DNA from: Firmicutes bacterium HGW-Firmicutes-16
GTDB taxonomy: Bacteria > Bacillota > Clostridia > Oscillospirales > Oscillospiraceae
Direction of reading: 5' to 3'
Assembly (NCBI GenBank): GCA_002841545.1
Contig: PGZZ01000008.1
Coordinates: 1-64,000 of the forward strand
Length of the DNA stretch: 64,000 nt
Shown here: positions 1 to 7,337 of the stretch, in pieces
How positions within the stretch are numbered: position 1 is the stretch's first letter
Layout of the letters: every line of letters starts with the position of its first letter
Made by a program: the position numbers and the translations under genes
The notes under the pieces: model-generated
The model's input: the letters and a program-made list of their open reading frames with translations, nothing else
Databases searched by the model: none
Told to the model about the DNA's origin: nothing

Positions 1-1
1 C

Positions 2-1120
2 AAAGCGGAAAAAATGCTCTGTGAAATTACCGGTATGGACGCATTGACTCTCCAACCCGCCGCAGGCGCTCACGGCGAATTCACCGGAATGCTGCTTATC
101 AAGAAGTACCATGAGGAGCGCAGCGAAGGCAAAAAGCGCACAAAGGTCATCATCCCGGACAGCTCTCATGGCACAAATCCAGCTACAGCCGTTATGTGCG
201 GTATGACGGTCATCAGCATTCCCTCCGGAAATGACGGCTGTGTAGACCTCGAAAAGTTGCGCGAAGCAGTTGGAGAAGACACTGCAGGACTGATGCTCAC
301 GAACCCCAACACGCTCGGCATATTCGATAAGAACATCCTAGAGATAACAAAAATCGTCCACGACGCGGGCGGACTTTGCTATTACGACGGCGCGAATCTG
401 AACGCCATTATGGGCGTTATACGTCCCGGCGACATGGGCTTCGACTGCGTACACCTTAATCTTCACAAGACGTTTTCAACTCCGCACGGCGGCGGCGGAC
501 CCGGCGGCGGAGCTGTCGGCTGTAAGGCGTTTCTTGCGCCCTATCTGCCGAAGCCGCGTGTCGTTTCCGAAAACGGACAGCTCTCCCTTGAAACAGACTG
601 TCCACAAAGCATTGGAGCCGTCAAAGCATTTTACGGGAACTTTCTCATAGTTGTGAGAGCGCTCTCCTATCTTCTCACGCTTGGTAAAGAAGGCGTTCCC
701 GACGCAGCAAAGCACGCTGTTCTTTCGGCAAACTATCTGAAAAAACGCCTGTCAGAAAAATACAAGATGGCGTTTGAAGGTATCTGTATGCACGAATTTG
801 TAATGACGCTTGAGCATGAGGCTAAGGAGCACGGCGTGACCGCAATGGATATTGCCAAGGCTCTTCTTGACAAGGGAATCCATCCCCCCACAATGTACTT
901 CCCGCTCATCGTACACGAAGCTCTCATGGCTGAACCCACCGAAACCGAGAGCAAGGAAATGCTGGATGAAGCTGCGGATATTTTCATCAAAGTCTACGAA
1001 GAGGCGATGAAAGACCCCGAAAGGGCTCACGCAAGTCCTTTAACGACAGCTATACGCCGTCCGGACGATGTTGAGGCGGCGCGCAATCCTCATCTGCGCT
1101 GGAAGCCCGATGAACAGTAA
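2..1120 (+). CDS. gcvPB: Glycine dehydrogenase (decarboxylating) subunit 2, 5' partial
   Basis: C-terminal part of the PLP-binding subunit of glycine decarboxylase (P-protein of the glycine cleavage system), which decarboxylates glycine and passes the aminomethyl group to lipoyl H-protein. The reading frame is open to the window edge, and the residues before the first ATG (position 14) fit the family, so that ATG is internal. About 372 residues are visible against roughly 480 for the family, so about 110 N-terminal residues are missing. The motif NLHKTF, with the Lys expected to bind PLP, is followed by a glycine-rich PHGGGGPGGG stretch, both typical of GcvPB. lpdA, encoding the L-protein, follows 24 nt downstream. 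The two-subunit P-protein is typical of Clostridia and other Gram-positives. Confidence 0.96.
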   Translation, partial: KAEKMLCEITGMDALTLQPAAGAHGEFTGMLLIKKYHEERSEGKKRTKVIIPDSSHGTNPATAVMCGMTVISIPSGNDGCVDLEKLREAVGEDTAGLMLTNPNTLGIFDKNILEITKIVHDAGGLCYYDGANLNAIMGVIRPGDMGFDCVHLNLHKTFSTPHGGGGPGGGAVGCKAFLAPYLPKPRVVSENGQLSLETDCPQSIGAVKAFYGNFLIVVRALSYLLTLGKEGVPDAAKHAVLSANYLKKRLSEKYKMAFEGICMHEFVMTLEHEAKEHGVTAMDIAKALLDKGIHPPTMYFPLIVHEALMAEPTETESKEMLDEAADIFIKVYEEAMKDPERAHASPLTTAIRRPDDVEAARNPHLRWKPDEQ

Positions 1121-1144
1121 TCCTCATTTATAAAGGAGAACCCA

Positions 1145-2554
1145 ATGTCGCAAAAGTATGATCTTGTTGTGATAGGCGCTGGACCGGGCGGCTATACGGC
1201 GGCTATCGCCGCCGCTCAGCATGGGATGAAAACCGCTGTTGTTGAGTCGCGTGATATCGGCGGCACCTGCCTAAATCGCGGCTGTATTCCTGCGAAAACC
1301 ATGCTGCACTCCGCCGAACTCTATCGAGAAATGCAAGACAGCGCAAGCCTTGGAATCTACGCAGAAAACACGAGTTACGATATGGAGGCCATTTACCACC
1401 GAAAGGACGAGGTCGTCTCCGGCGTCAGGGACGGCATTGAGTCGCTTATAAAAGCCAATAAAATAGACTTCTTTTACGGAACGGCAAAAATCCTTTCCGC
1501 GGAAGAAGTGTTTGTGTCAGGTTCTGATGAAGAAACAATTTTAAATACTGCCAAAATTATAATCGCCACAGGCGCCATTCCCTCCCGTCCGCCGATTGAA
1601 GGAATCGACCTTGTCGGCGTTATAACGAGCGACGAATTGTTGGAGAGTAGGGCGGTCGATTACAAGAGCCTAATCATTATCGGCGGCGGCGTGATAGGCG
1701 CGGAATTTGCTTCTGTTTTTAATGCACTCGGCTGTGCGGTCACAATTATCGAGGCGCTTGAGCGAATTGTTCCGACGCTTGACCGCGAAATTTCTCAGAA
1801 TCTTACGATGATACTTAAAAAGCGCGGTGTGGCGATACATACCGGCTGTTCTGTGGAGCGCATAGCCGAAACAGACAGCGGGCTTTGCTGCCGCTTTACT
1901 GGTAAAAACGGGGCACAGGAGCTTGCAGCGCAGGGCGTTCTCGTCTCCACGGGCAGAAAACCAAATTTTAGTGGGCTTTTTGGCGAGGGTGTAAATGTTA
2001 ATATACAGCGCGGAATTGTCGTTGATGAGCACTTCAAGACAAGTGTCGAGAGTATCTACGCCATAGGAGATGTGATTGATGGCAGCATACAGCTCGCCCA
2101 CGCGGCATCGGCACAGGCGCAAAACGTCATTGCCTATATTACCGGCGATACGCCCCCAATCGACCTTTCGGTCGTGCCGAGCTGCGTCTATACAAGTCCC
2201 GAAATCGCCTCCGTCGGCATCACGGCGGAGCAGGCAAAATCCAGCGGCATCGAGGTCAAAACAGGCAAATACGCTATGAGCGGCAATGCAAAAACAATCA
2301 TCGAACAGCAGGATCGAAGCTTTATTAAGCTCATTTTCGACGCGGAAACGGAGGTTCTGCTGGGCACTCAAATGATGTGCGCGAGGGCGTCCGATCTTGT
2401 GAGCGAATTATCCTCTGCCATCGTGAACAAGCTGACGGTGAAACAGCTCTCGGCTGTCATCCGTCCCCACCCAACTTTTACAGAGGCCGTGACAGAAGCT
2501 GTGGAGGATGTCGAGGGGCGGGCTATCCATACCATGCCCACGCCAAAAAGGTGA
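1145..2554 (+). CDS. lpdA: Dihydrolipoyl dehydrogenase
   Basis: FAD and NAD-dependent flavoprotein (L-protein/E3) that reoxidises dihydrolipoyl groups of the glycine cleavage H-protein or of 2-oxoacid dehydrogenases. Length 469 aa is normal. The N-terminal FAD motif GAGPGGYTAA is followed by the redox disulfide motif GGTCLNRGCIPAK (Cys42 and Cys47), a second nucleotide-binding motif GGGVIGAEFA near residue 180, and the C-terminal HPTFTEAV with the catalytic His. The start is supported by AAAGGAG a few bases upstream. Its place between gcvPB and a lipoate ligase points to glycine cleavage as its main role, though one E3 often serves several complexes. Confidence 0.97.
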   Translation: MSQKYDLVVIGAGPGGYTAAIAAAQHGMKTAVVESRDIGGTCLNRGCIPAKTMLHSAELYREMQDSASLGIYAENTSYDMEAIYHRKDEVVSGVRDGIESLIKANKIDFFYGTAKILSAEEVFVSGSDEETILNTAKIIIATGAIPSRPPIEGIDLVGVITSDELLESRAVDYKSLIIIGGGVIGAEFASVFNALGCAVTIIEALERIVPTLDREISQNLTMILKKRGVAIHTGCSVERIAETDSGLCCRFTGKNGAQELAAQGVLVSTGRKPNFSGLFGEGVNVNIQRGIVVDEHFKTSVESIYAIGDVIDGSIQLAHAASAQAQNVIAYITGDTPPIDLSVVPSCVYTSPEIASVGITAEQAKSSGIEVKTGKYAMSGNAKTIIEQQDRSFIKLIFDAETEVLLGTQMMCARASDLVSELSSAIVNKLTVKQLSAVIRPHPTFTEAVTEAVEDVEGRAIHTMPTPKR

Positions 2555-2558
2555 AAAA

Positions 2559-3542
2559 ATGAAACTAAAATTGTTGATTACAGACTGCACGGACCCATAT
2601 CGGAATCTGGCTGCAGAGGAAATGCTGCTGCGATATGTTAAGCCCAATGAGGTGCTTTTATATCTTTGGCAAAACAACAACACCGTCGTTATCGGCCGCA
2701 ATCAGAACGCGTGGCGCGAGTGCAGTCTTGAAGCCTTCGCTTCGGAAAACGGCAGGCTCGCACGGCGGCTTTCCGGCGGCGGTGCGGTTTATCATGATTT
2801 GGGAAATCAAAATTTTACTTTCTTGGCCCATGACGATTTATTCAATACACAAAAGCAGTCGGAAGTTATCTGTCTGGCGGCACGAAATTTTGGCATTGAT
2901 GCTGTACTCAGCGGCAGAAACGACATTCTTGCCGAAGGACGTAAGTTTTCCGGCAACGCCTACTATACATCGGGCGATGCTCATTACCACCACGGAACGA
3001 TACTCCTTAACTCCGATATGTCAAAACTGAGTCAATTTTTAACACCGTCAAAGGAAAAGCTGCAGGCCAAGGGCGTTGAGAGTGTTCGCTCACGGGTCGT
3101 TAATCTGTGCGAGCTTAACCCGAATCTTACGCCTGAGAGTATGCGGCTCGCGCTCATCTCTTCTTTCGGAGAGATTTACGGAACTTTAGTCGAAGTCGTT
3201 GACGAAGCGGTTCTGGACGTATTAGAATGGGAGAAGCTCACCGAGCATTACGGAAGCCGCGAGTGGACGCTCGGCAGACTTTCTGACTTTGACAGGCAAT
3301 TTCAGACGAGATTGTCCTACGGAGAAATCGAGCTGCGGCTATCGGTGTCGGATGGCATGATACAAGACGCTACCATGTATTCCGACGCGATGAACGCGGA
3401 CTGGGTCGACGCCGTAAGCGTCGCGCTGAAAGGCTGTCTGTTTGATTCGTCTGCTATTCGAGAGCGACTTTTGTCGCTTATTGAAAAAGAACAGACTGCG
3501 GAGCTTTCCGACTACCTATGCACTCAAGTTTTGCAATCGTGA
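2559..3542 (+). CDS. lplA: Lipoate-protein ligase A family protein
   Basis: Attaches lipoate (via lipoyl-AMP) to the lipoyl domains of H-protein or E2 subunits. The 327 aa protein has the biotin/lipoate ligase fold signatures RRLSGGGAVYHD (about residues 70-80) and GRKFSGNAYY with the expected catalytic Lys, plus the C-terminal accessory domain seen in full-length LplA. The ATG at 2559 begins 5 nt after the lpdA stop, so translation is probably coupled; an in-frame start at 2508 lies inside lpdA and has no ribosome site. The context with gcvPB and lpdA supports lipoylation of the glycine cleavage H-protein, presumably from scavenged lipoate. Confidence 0.95.
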   Translation: MKLKLLITDCTDPYRNLAAEEMLLRYVKPNEVLLYLWQNNNTVVIGRNQNAWRECSLEAFASENGRLARRLSGGGAVYHDLGNQNFTFLAHDDLFNTQKQSEVICLAARNFGIDAVLSGRNDILAEGRKFSGNAYYTSGDAHYHHGTILLNSDMSKLSQFLTPSKEKLQAKGVESVRSRVVNLCELNPNLTPESMRLALISSFGEIYGTLVEVVDEAVLDVLEWEKLTEHYGSREWTLGRLSDFDRQFQTRLSYGEIELRLSVSDGMIQDATMYSDAMNADWVDAVSVALKGCLFDSSAIRERLLSLIEKEQTAELSDYLCTQVLQS

Positions 3543-3566
3543 TATTCCCTACAGGAGGCGCTCAGG

Positions 3567-4241
3567 ATGAAACGCTCACAAATAAACGCACTTATTGAAA
3601 ACACAATTGCATGGCTCGGCGAGATGAGGGTTTATCTCCCGCCCTTCGCCTACTGGACTGCCGAGGAATGGGCGTCGAAAGGTCACGAATATGACGAAAT
3701 CCGCGAGAATATGCTCGGCTGGGACATAACTGATTACGGTCGAGGAGATTTCGATAAGGTCGGTCTACTGCTTTTCACGATAAGAAACGGGAATTTGAAT
3801 AATCCGAATTACGCAAAGCCGTATGCAGAAAAAATGCTGATTTCCGAAGTAGGACAGCTCTCCCCCAATCATTTTCACTGGCACAAAATGGAGGACATCA
3901 TTAACCGCGGAGGCGGCACTCTGATGATGCAGCTCTGGAATTCCGCTTTGGATGGTGAGCTAGACTATACTGAGGTCACCGTCCGCATCGACGGCAAAAA
4001 GTGCACGCTGCCTGCCGGAGGGAAGGTTTTTCTTAAACCCGGCGAAAGTATAACCTTAGGTCCCGGAGTATACCACCAGTTTACCGCCGTGGACGAAAAA
4101 GTCCTTGCGTGGGAAGTTTCCATGGTGAATGACGACCGCACCGATAACCGCTTCTATGAACATCAGGCACGCTTTACGGCTATCGAAGAGGATGAGCCCG
4201 CAAGGTATCTGCTTTGCAACGAATATCCGAAGTGCGTATGA
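3567..4241 (+). CDS. D-lyxose/D-mannose ketol-isomerase (cupin fold)
   Basis: Resembles the cupin-type D-lyxose isomerases (EC 5.3.1.15), which interconvert D-lyxose and D-xylulose and also D-mannose and D-fructose using a divalent metal. The 224 aa length fits. The metal-binding cluster is visible as HFHWHKMED (His102, His104, His106, Glu109) with a later GVYHQF (His about 170), the two conserved cupin motifs. A clear AGGAGG precedes the ATG. It overlaps the following sugar kinase by an ATGA junction, so together they could turn mannose into fructose and then fructose phosphate, or lyxose into xylulose and xylulose 5-phosphate. The true substrate cannot be read from the sequence. Confidence 0.9.
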   Translation: MKRSQINALIENTIAWLGEMRVYLPPFAYWTAEEWASKGHEYDEIRENMLGWDITDYGRGDFDKVGLLLFTIRNGNLNNPNYAKPYAEKMLISEVGQLSPNHFHWHKMEDIINRGGGTLMMQLWNSALDGELDYTEVTVRIDGKKCTLPAGGKVFLKPGESITLGPGVYHQFTAVDEKVLAWEVSMVNDDRTDNRFYEHQARFTAIEEDEPARYLLCNEYPKCV

Positions 4242-5200
4242 GTATGTTTGATATTACTGCTTTCGGCGAACTGCTGATTGACTTTACTCAGGTCGGGGTT
4301 TCACCCTCCGGCATGGTTCTGTTTGAGCAAAACCCCGGCGGCGCTCCAGCCAATGTGCTTGCCTGCGCCGCAAAACTGGGGCAAAAGACCGCATTTATCG
4401 GGAAAATCGGCGCGGATATGCAGGGCGAGTTTTTGAGAAAAACGCTTCAAAACGCAAAGATTAATACCAACGGACTTGTCATTGACGAAAACTTTTTTAC
4501 GACGCTTGCCTTCGTAAGTCTGAATGAAAACGGAGAGCGGAGCTTCTCATTTGCGCGAAAGCCCGGCGCGGATACACAGATTTGTTGGGAAGAAGTAGAT
4601 ATCTCAATTGTCAAAAACAGCAGAATATTTCATTTCGGCTCCTTATCATTAACGGACAGCCCCGCTCGCGAGACGACTCTGTTCGCGCTTGCGGAAGCGA
4701 AAAAAGCAGGCTGCATTATTTCGTATGACCCAAATTACAGGCCTCTCCTTTGGAAAAACGAGGCGGAGGCAAGGCAGCAAATGCGCTCCGTGCTTCCCTA
4801 TGTGGACATGATAAAGCTCTCCGATGAGGAAACTGCGCTATTGACTGACTATACCGATTCGCAAAAAGCGGCAAAGCATTTGATTGATAACGGAATACAG
4901 CTTGCGGCTGTGACCCTTGGCAAAAGCGGCGCGCTTATTGCAACCAAAGACGGCTTTGATATAATTCCCGGATTTAATGTTGACGCAATCGATACGACCG
5001 GAGCCGGCGACGCATTCTGGGGAGCCCTCCTGTATTCCGTGGAAGCACTGGGCAAGAAAATCTCTGAGATTGATTTTTCGGAAATCCGCAGTATAGCAAG
5101 ATTTGCAAATGCCGCTGCCGCTCTTTGTGTTACAAAGCGCGGGGCTATTCCCTCCATGCCGGTGCTTTGTGAGATTAAAGAATTATTGAAGACGCAGTAG
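4238..5200 (+). CDS. PfkB family carbohydrate kinase (fructokinase-like)
   Basis: Ribokinase/PfkB-fold sugar kinase, 320 aa, most like bacterial fructokinases. The N-terminal part has the substrate-lid glycine motif NPGGAPANV, and the C-terminal DTTGAGDAFWGALL (about residues 250-263) carries the anion hole and the catalytic Asp. The ATG at 4238 overlaps the stop of the isomerase gene (ATGA); a second ATG two codons later is also possible. A perfect stem-loop terminator follows the gene. Fructose is the likely substrate given the isomerase upstream, but xylulose or another ketose cannot be excluded. Confidence 0.9.
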   Translation: MSMFDITAFGELLIDFTQVGVSPSGMVLFEQNPGGAPANVLACAAKLGQKTAFIGKIGADMQGEFLRKTLQNAKINTNGLVIDENFFTTLAFVSLNENGERSFSFARKPGADTQICWEEVDISIVKNSRIFHFGSLSLTDSPARETTLFALAEAKKAGCIISYDPNYRPLLWKNEAEARQQMRSVLPYVDMIKLSDEETALLTDYTDSQKAAKHLIDNGIQLAAVTLGKSGALIATKDGFDIIPGFNVDAIDTTGAGDAFWGALLYSVEALGKKISEIDFSEIRSIARFANAAAALCVTKRGAIPSMPVLCEIKELLKTQ

Positions 5201-5231
5201 CAAATGCTTATTTAGCATAATATCTAGAAAA

Positions 5232-5279
5232 GCAAAGAGGGCGCACAACATTCGGAGTTGTGCGCCCTCTTTGCTTTTT
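5232..5279. terminator. Bidirectional intrinsic terminator
   Basis: A perfect 18-bp inverted repeat (arms 5232-5249 and 5257-5274) with a 7-nt loop, followed by TTTTT on the plus strand and by a short T run on the minus strand. It sits between the convergent sugar kinase and SorC-family regulator genes and would end transcription from both sides. Confidence 0.93.
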
Positions 5280-5289
5280 ATAAGCTTTA

Positions 5290-6240
5290 TTATATCCTTT
5301 GCAGGATACTCCTCGCGGTGGGCTCATCGGTAATTAGGGTTTTTATATAATTATTATTGGCCGCGCTTATTATTGAACCAACCTTTTGTTTGCCGCACGC
5401 GATGCAAATCACGTTCTGCGTCTTTTCCAGAAGCATTAGGCTCATACTTGAGATAAAGTAATCATCAGATAAACGAAGATACTCTTTCCCATCGTAAAAA
5501 ACATGTCCCAAAAGATTGCCGTGCGGACGTTTCAGAGCCTCGGCGATATCTACGCCCCGTTCCATGCGGGAGAACTCCTCGAGGTACGGATATTCGACAT
5601 TAAAAGGCCCGCCGATAGATAATACCACCGCATCCAGATTCTGATAAGCCTCCTGCAGCTCGCGGTAGCGATTAGTATCAAACTGAGACATTCTGTTGCG
5701 ATCAAGGCAGATGGGGAAATTGTTGTAATGGCAGCGTCCGTTAAAAGGACGCGCAAAATTGTCAAGAATTACACTGGCTTGCAGATAGGGGTTGTCGGTG
5801 CCGGAGGATCCTGCAACGGAATAAAAATCCGGTCTTTCATCGAGCTTTTGAGCGGAGAGCTGAGACGCCACATTGTATAGCGTTTTCCCAACTCCGATAC
5901 CGATTTTTTTGCTGTGAGAGAGGAGCTCCTCCAGATATCTCGCGGCGAAAAAGTAAAGAGAATCCTCCTGCTCTGTCTGCGGCGTCAACGAAGGTGCGAT
6001 ATAAACCTCACTCAGCCCTGTTTTATCCTTTACTTGTTTTTCCAGTGATTCCGAAGAATAACTTTCAGGGCCGCAGATGCGGATTTGAACATATCCCAGA
6101 TCGCGCGCCAGTTTCAGTATTCGCGAAATTTGAGAGCGGTGTATGTTTTCTTTGTCTGAAATTTCCTGTTGGCTCAAGTTGTCGAGATAATAGTATTTTG
6201 CGATCCGCAGAATCGTCAACTTATCATAGTTTGGCGTCAA
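5290..6240 (-). CDS. SorC/DeoR-type sugar-binding transcriptional regulator
   Basis: 316 aa. The N-terminal helix-turn-helix (about residues 10-50; LSQQEISDKENIHRSQISRI) is followed by the large SorC sugar-phosphate-binding domain with the family motif GVGKT (about residue 120). Members bind phosphorylated sugars or polyols and repress or activate an adjacent catabolic operon. The start is TTG at 6240, preceded by a G-rich ribosome site; no nearby in-frame ATG exists. It is divergent from the kinase and dehydrogenase genes that begin at 6483, and the intergenic region holds three related palindromes, so that operon is the best candidate target. The sugar operon ending at 5200 is a second possibility. 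Confidence 0.92.
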   Translation of the reverse strand: MTPNYDKLTILRIAKYYYLDNLSQQEISDKENIHRSQISRILKLARDLGYVQIRICGPESYSSESLEKQVKDKTGLSEVYIAPSLTPQTEQEDSLYFFAARYLEELLSHSKKIGIGVGKTLYNVASQLSAQKLDERPDFYSVAGSSGTDNPYLQASVILDNFARPFNGRCHYNNFPICLDRNRMSQFDTNRYRELQEAYQNLDAVVLSIGGPFNVEYPYLEEFSRMERGVDIAEALKRPHGNLLGHVFYDGKEYLRLSDDYFISSMSLMLLEKTQNVICIACGKQKVGSIISAANNNYIKTLITDEPTARSILQRI

Positions 6241-6283
6241 TTTTATCCCCCCCGTTCAAGCTATACAGATATCATGATATTAT

Positions 6284-6312
6284 CTGCACATTTGTGATTT
6301 GTCAATGTGCAG
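6284..6312. promoter_or_regulatory. Candidate operator, SorC-proximal
   Basis: Inverted repeat with 9-bp arms CTGCACATT and AATGTGCAG and an 11-bp spacer. It also contains CACATTTGTG (6287-6296), the first of three CACAWWTGTG palindromes in this divergent intergenic region. Its place just upstream of the SorC gene suggests autoregulation. Confidence 0.5.
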
Positions 6313-6367
6313 AGTAATTTGTAATAATTACAGAAGAGTATAACTGTTAAAGCTTACGAAAGTTAAT

Positions 6368-6377
6368 CACATATGTG
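6368..6377. promoter_or_regulatory. Candidate operator, middle copy
   Basis: Perfect 10-bp palindrome CACATATGTG, 81 bp from the copy at 6287 and 81 bp from the copy at 6449. It lies about 20 bp upstream of the -35 box of the plus-strand promoter. Confidence 0.5.
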
Positions 6378-6395
6378 CGCTGTTGCTTACAAATA

Positions 6396-6424
6396 TTGAC
6401 TTATAGAGAGAAACAATATATAAC
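6396..6424 (+). promoter_or_regulatory. Housekeeping promoter for the kinase/dehydrogenase operon
   Basis: TTGACT (6396-6401) and TATAAC (6419-6424) separated by 17 bp, a good SigA-type promoter. Transcription would start near 6431, just upstream of the palindrome at 6448-6459. Confidence 0.75.
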
Positions 6425-6447
6425 ATTTGTACTGATACATTCGTGAT

Positions 6448-6459
6448 TCACAATTGTGA
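6448..6459. promoter_or_regulatory. Candidate operator, promoter-proximal copy
   Basis: Perfect 12-bp palindrome TCACAATTGTGA just downstream of the -10 box, where a bound repressor would block transcription. It is the third CACAWWTGTG copy in the region and sits just before the AAGGAG ribosome site at 6467. Confidence 0.6.
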
Positions 6460-6482
6460 TTTTGTTAAGGAGACGATGGAGT

Positions 6483-7328
6483 ATGTCTGACAACGCAAGC
6501 GCAGGAACCTACAAGCTTGAAAGCCTGGGAGAGCCTCTGTTTACGAGCCGCTCCTCACAGATTTTTTCCTGGCAGGGAAACACCTTGCTTAAGCTATTCC
6601 GTTCCGATGTGGATCCGGTACTGATTGAAAACGAAGAGATCAATACTACGGAAACATATGATAAGGGCGTGTCTCTGGTCAAATGTTATGGCCATGTGCA
6701 GGTCGAGGATAGGACAGGCATAATTATCGAGCGGGTTGAGGGCAAAACACTTATCAGCCTTGCCGGCTCAAAGCCGCTTACTGTATTCAAGGTTCCTAGC
6801 CTTATGGCGGAGCTTCAGCTTAAGATGCACAATACACACACCGATAAAATTCGCAGTTATAAAAAATTTGTGCTTGACGCTCTTGACTCCAAATCTCTCG
6901 GCTTTTTAACGGAAGAAGAAAAGCAAATCGCACTAAAACAGCTTAGCGCCCTACCCGACGGCGATTCCATACTGCACTTTGATTACCATCCAGATAATAT
7001 CATGTCGGACGGTAAAACGACCACGATTATCGATTGGATGACCGCGGCGCGCGGAGCTCCAGCGGCGGATATTGCCGCAACGCTTTATTTGCTTAACGAA
7101 GGGGAAATGATTCCCGGACTTAGCAAGGCTGTCGCGACCATACTCGAAACAATTCGGAAGACAATATGCAAAAAATACTACGCTGCCTACAAAAAGAAAA
7201 CCGGCATGACCGATGCCGACGTCGTGCCGTGGCGCCTGCCCTTTTTGATTTTCCGCCTGAGTGTTTGGCACATAGACAGTGAGATATGTGTTCTTCAGGA
7301 TAAAATCAGGGACGAACTCCGGAAATAG
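6483..7328 (+). CDS. APH-fold (aminoglycoside phosphotransferase-like) small-molecule kinase
   Basis: 281 aa protein of the APH/choline kinase superfamily. The catalytic loop LHFDYHPDNIM (about residues 163-173) and the metal-binding IDW (about 185) are both present, so it looks active. The ATG at 6483 is chosen because AAGGAG lies 10 nt upstream; a GTG start at 6456 would fall inside the operator. These kinases phosphorylate hydroxyl groups of very different small molecules (aminoglycosides, choline, sugars, amino acids). The first place in an operon with a glycerol-3-phosphate dehydrogenase-like complex and a SorC regulator argues for a metabolic substrate rather than drug resistance. The substrate is unknown. 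Confidence 0.85.
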   Translation: MSDNASAGTYKLESLGEPLFTSRSSQIFSWQGNTLLKLFRSDVDPVLIENEEINTTETYDKGVSLVKCYGHVQVEDRTGIIIERVEGKTLISLAGSKPLTVFKVPSLMAELQLKMHNTHTDKIRSYKKFVLDALDSKSLGFLTEEEKQIALKQLSALPDGDSILHFDYHPDNIMSDGKTTTIIDWMTAARGAPAADIAATLYLLNEGEMIPGLSKAVATILETIRKTICKKYYAAYKKKTGMTDADVVPWRLPFLIFRLSVWHIDSEICVLQDKIRDELRK

Positions 7329-7337
7329 AGGATAGAA

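Noticed and set aside
1670-2371. Long minus-strand open frame of 233 codons opposite lpdA
   Set aside because: It lies fully opposite a well-supported gene, has no ribosome site, and its translation is rich in Cys, Arg and His like a shadow frame.
6456-6482. GTG start at 6456 for the APH-fold kinase
   Set aside because: It would begin inside the candidate operator and without a ribosome site, while the ATG at 6483 has AAGGAG upstream.
6483-7328. Aminoglycoside resistance gene
   Set aside because: The fold is shared by many metabolic kinases, and the operon context is a dehydrogenase with a sugar-type regulator.
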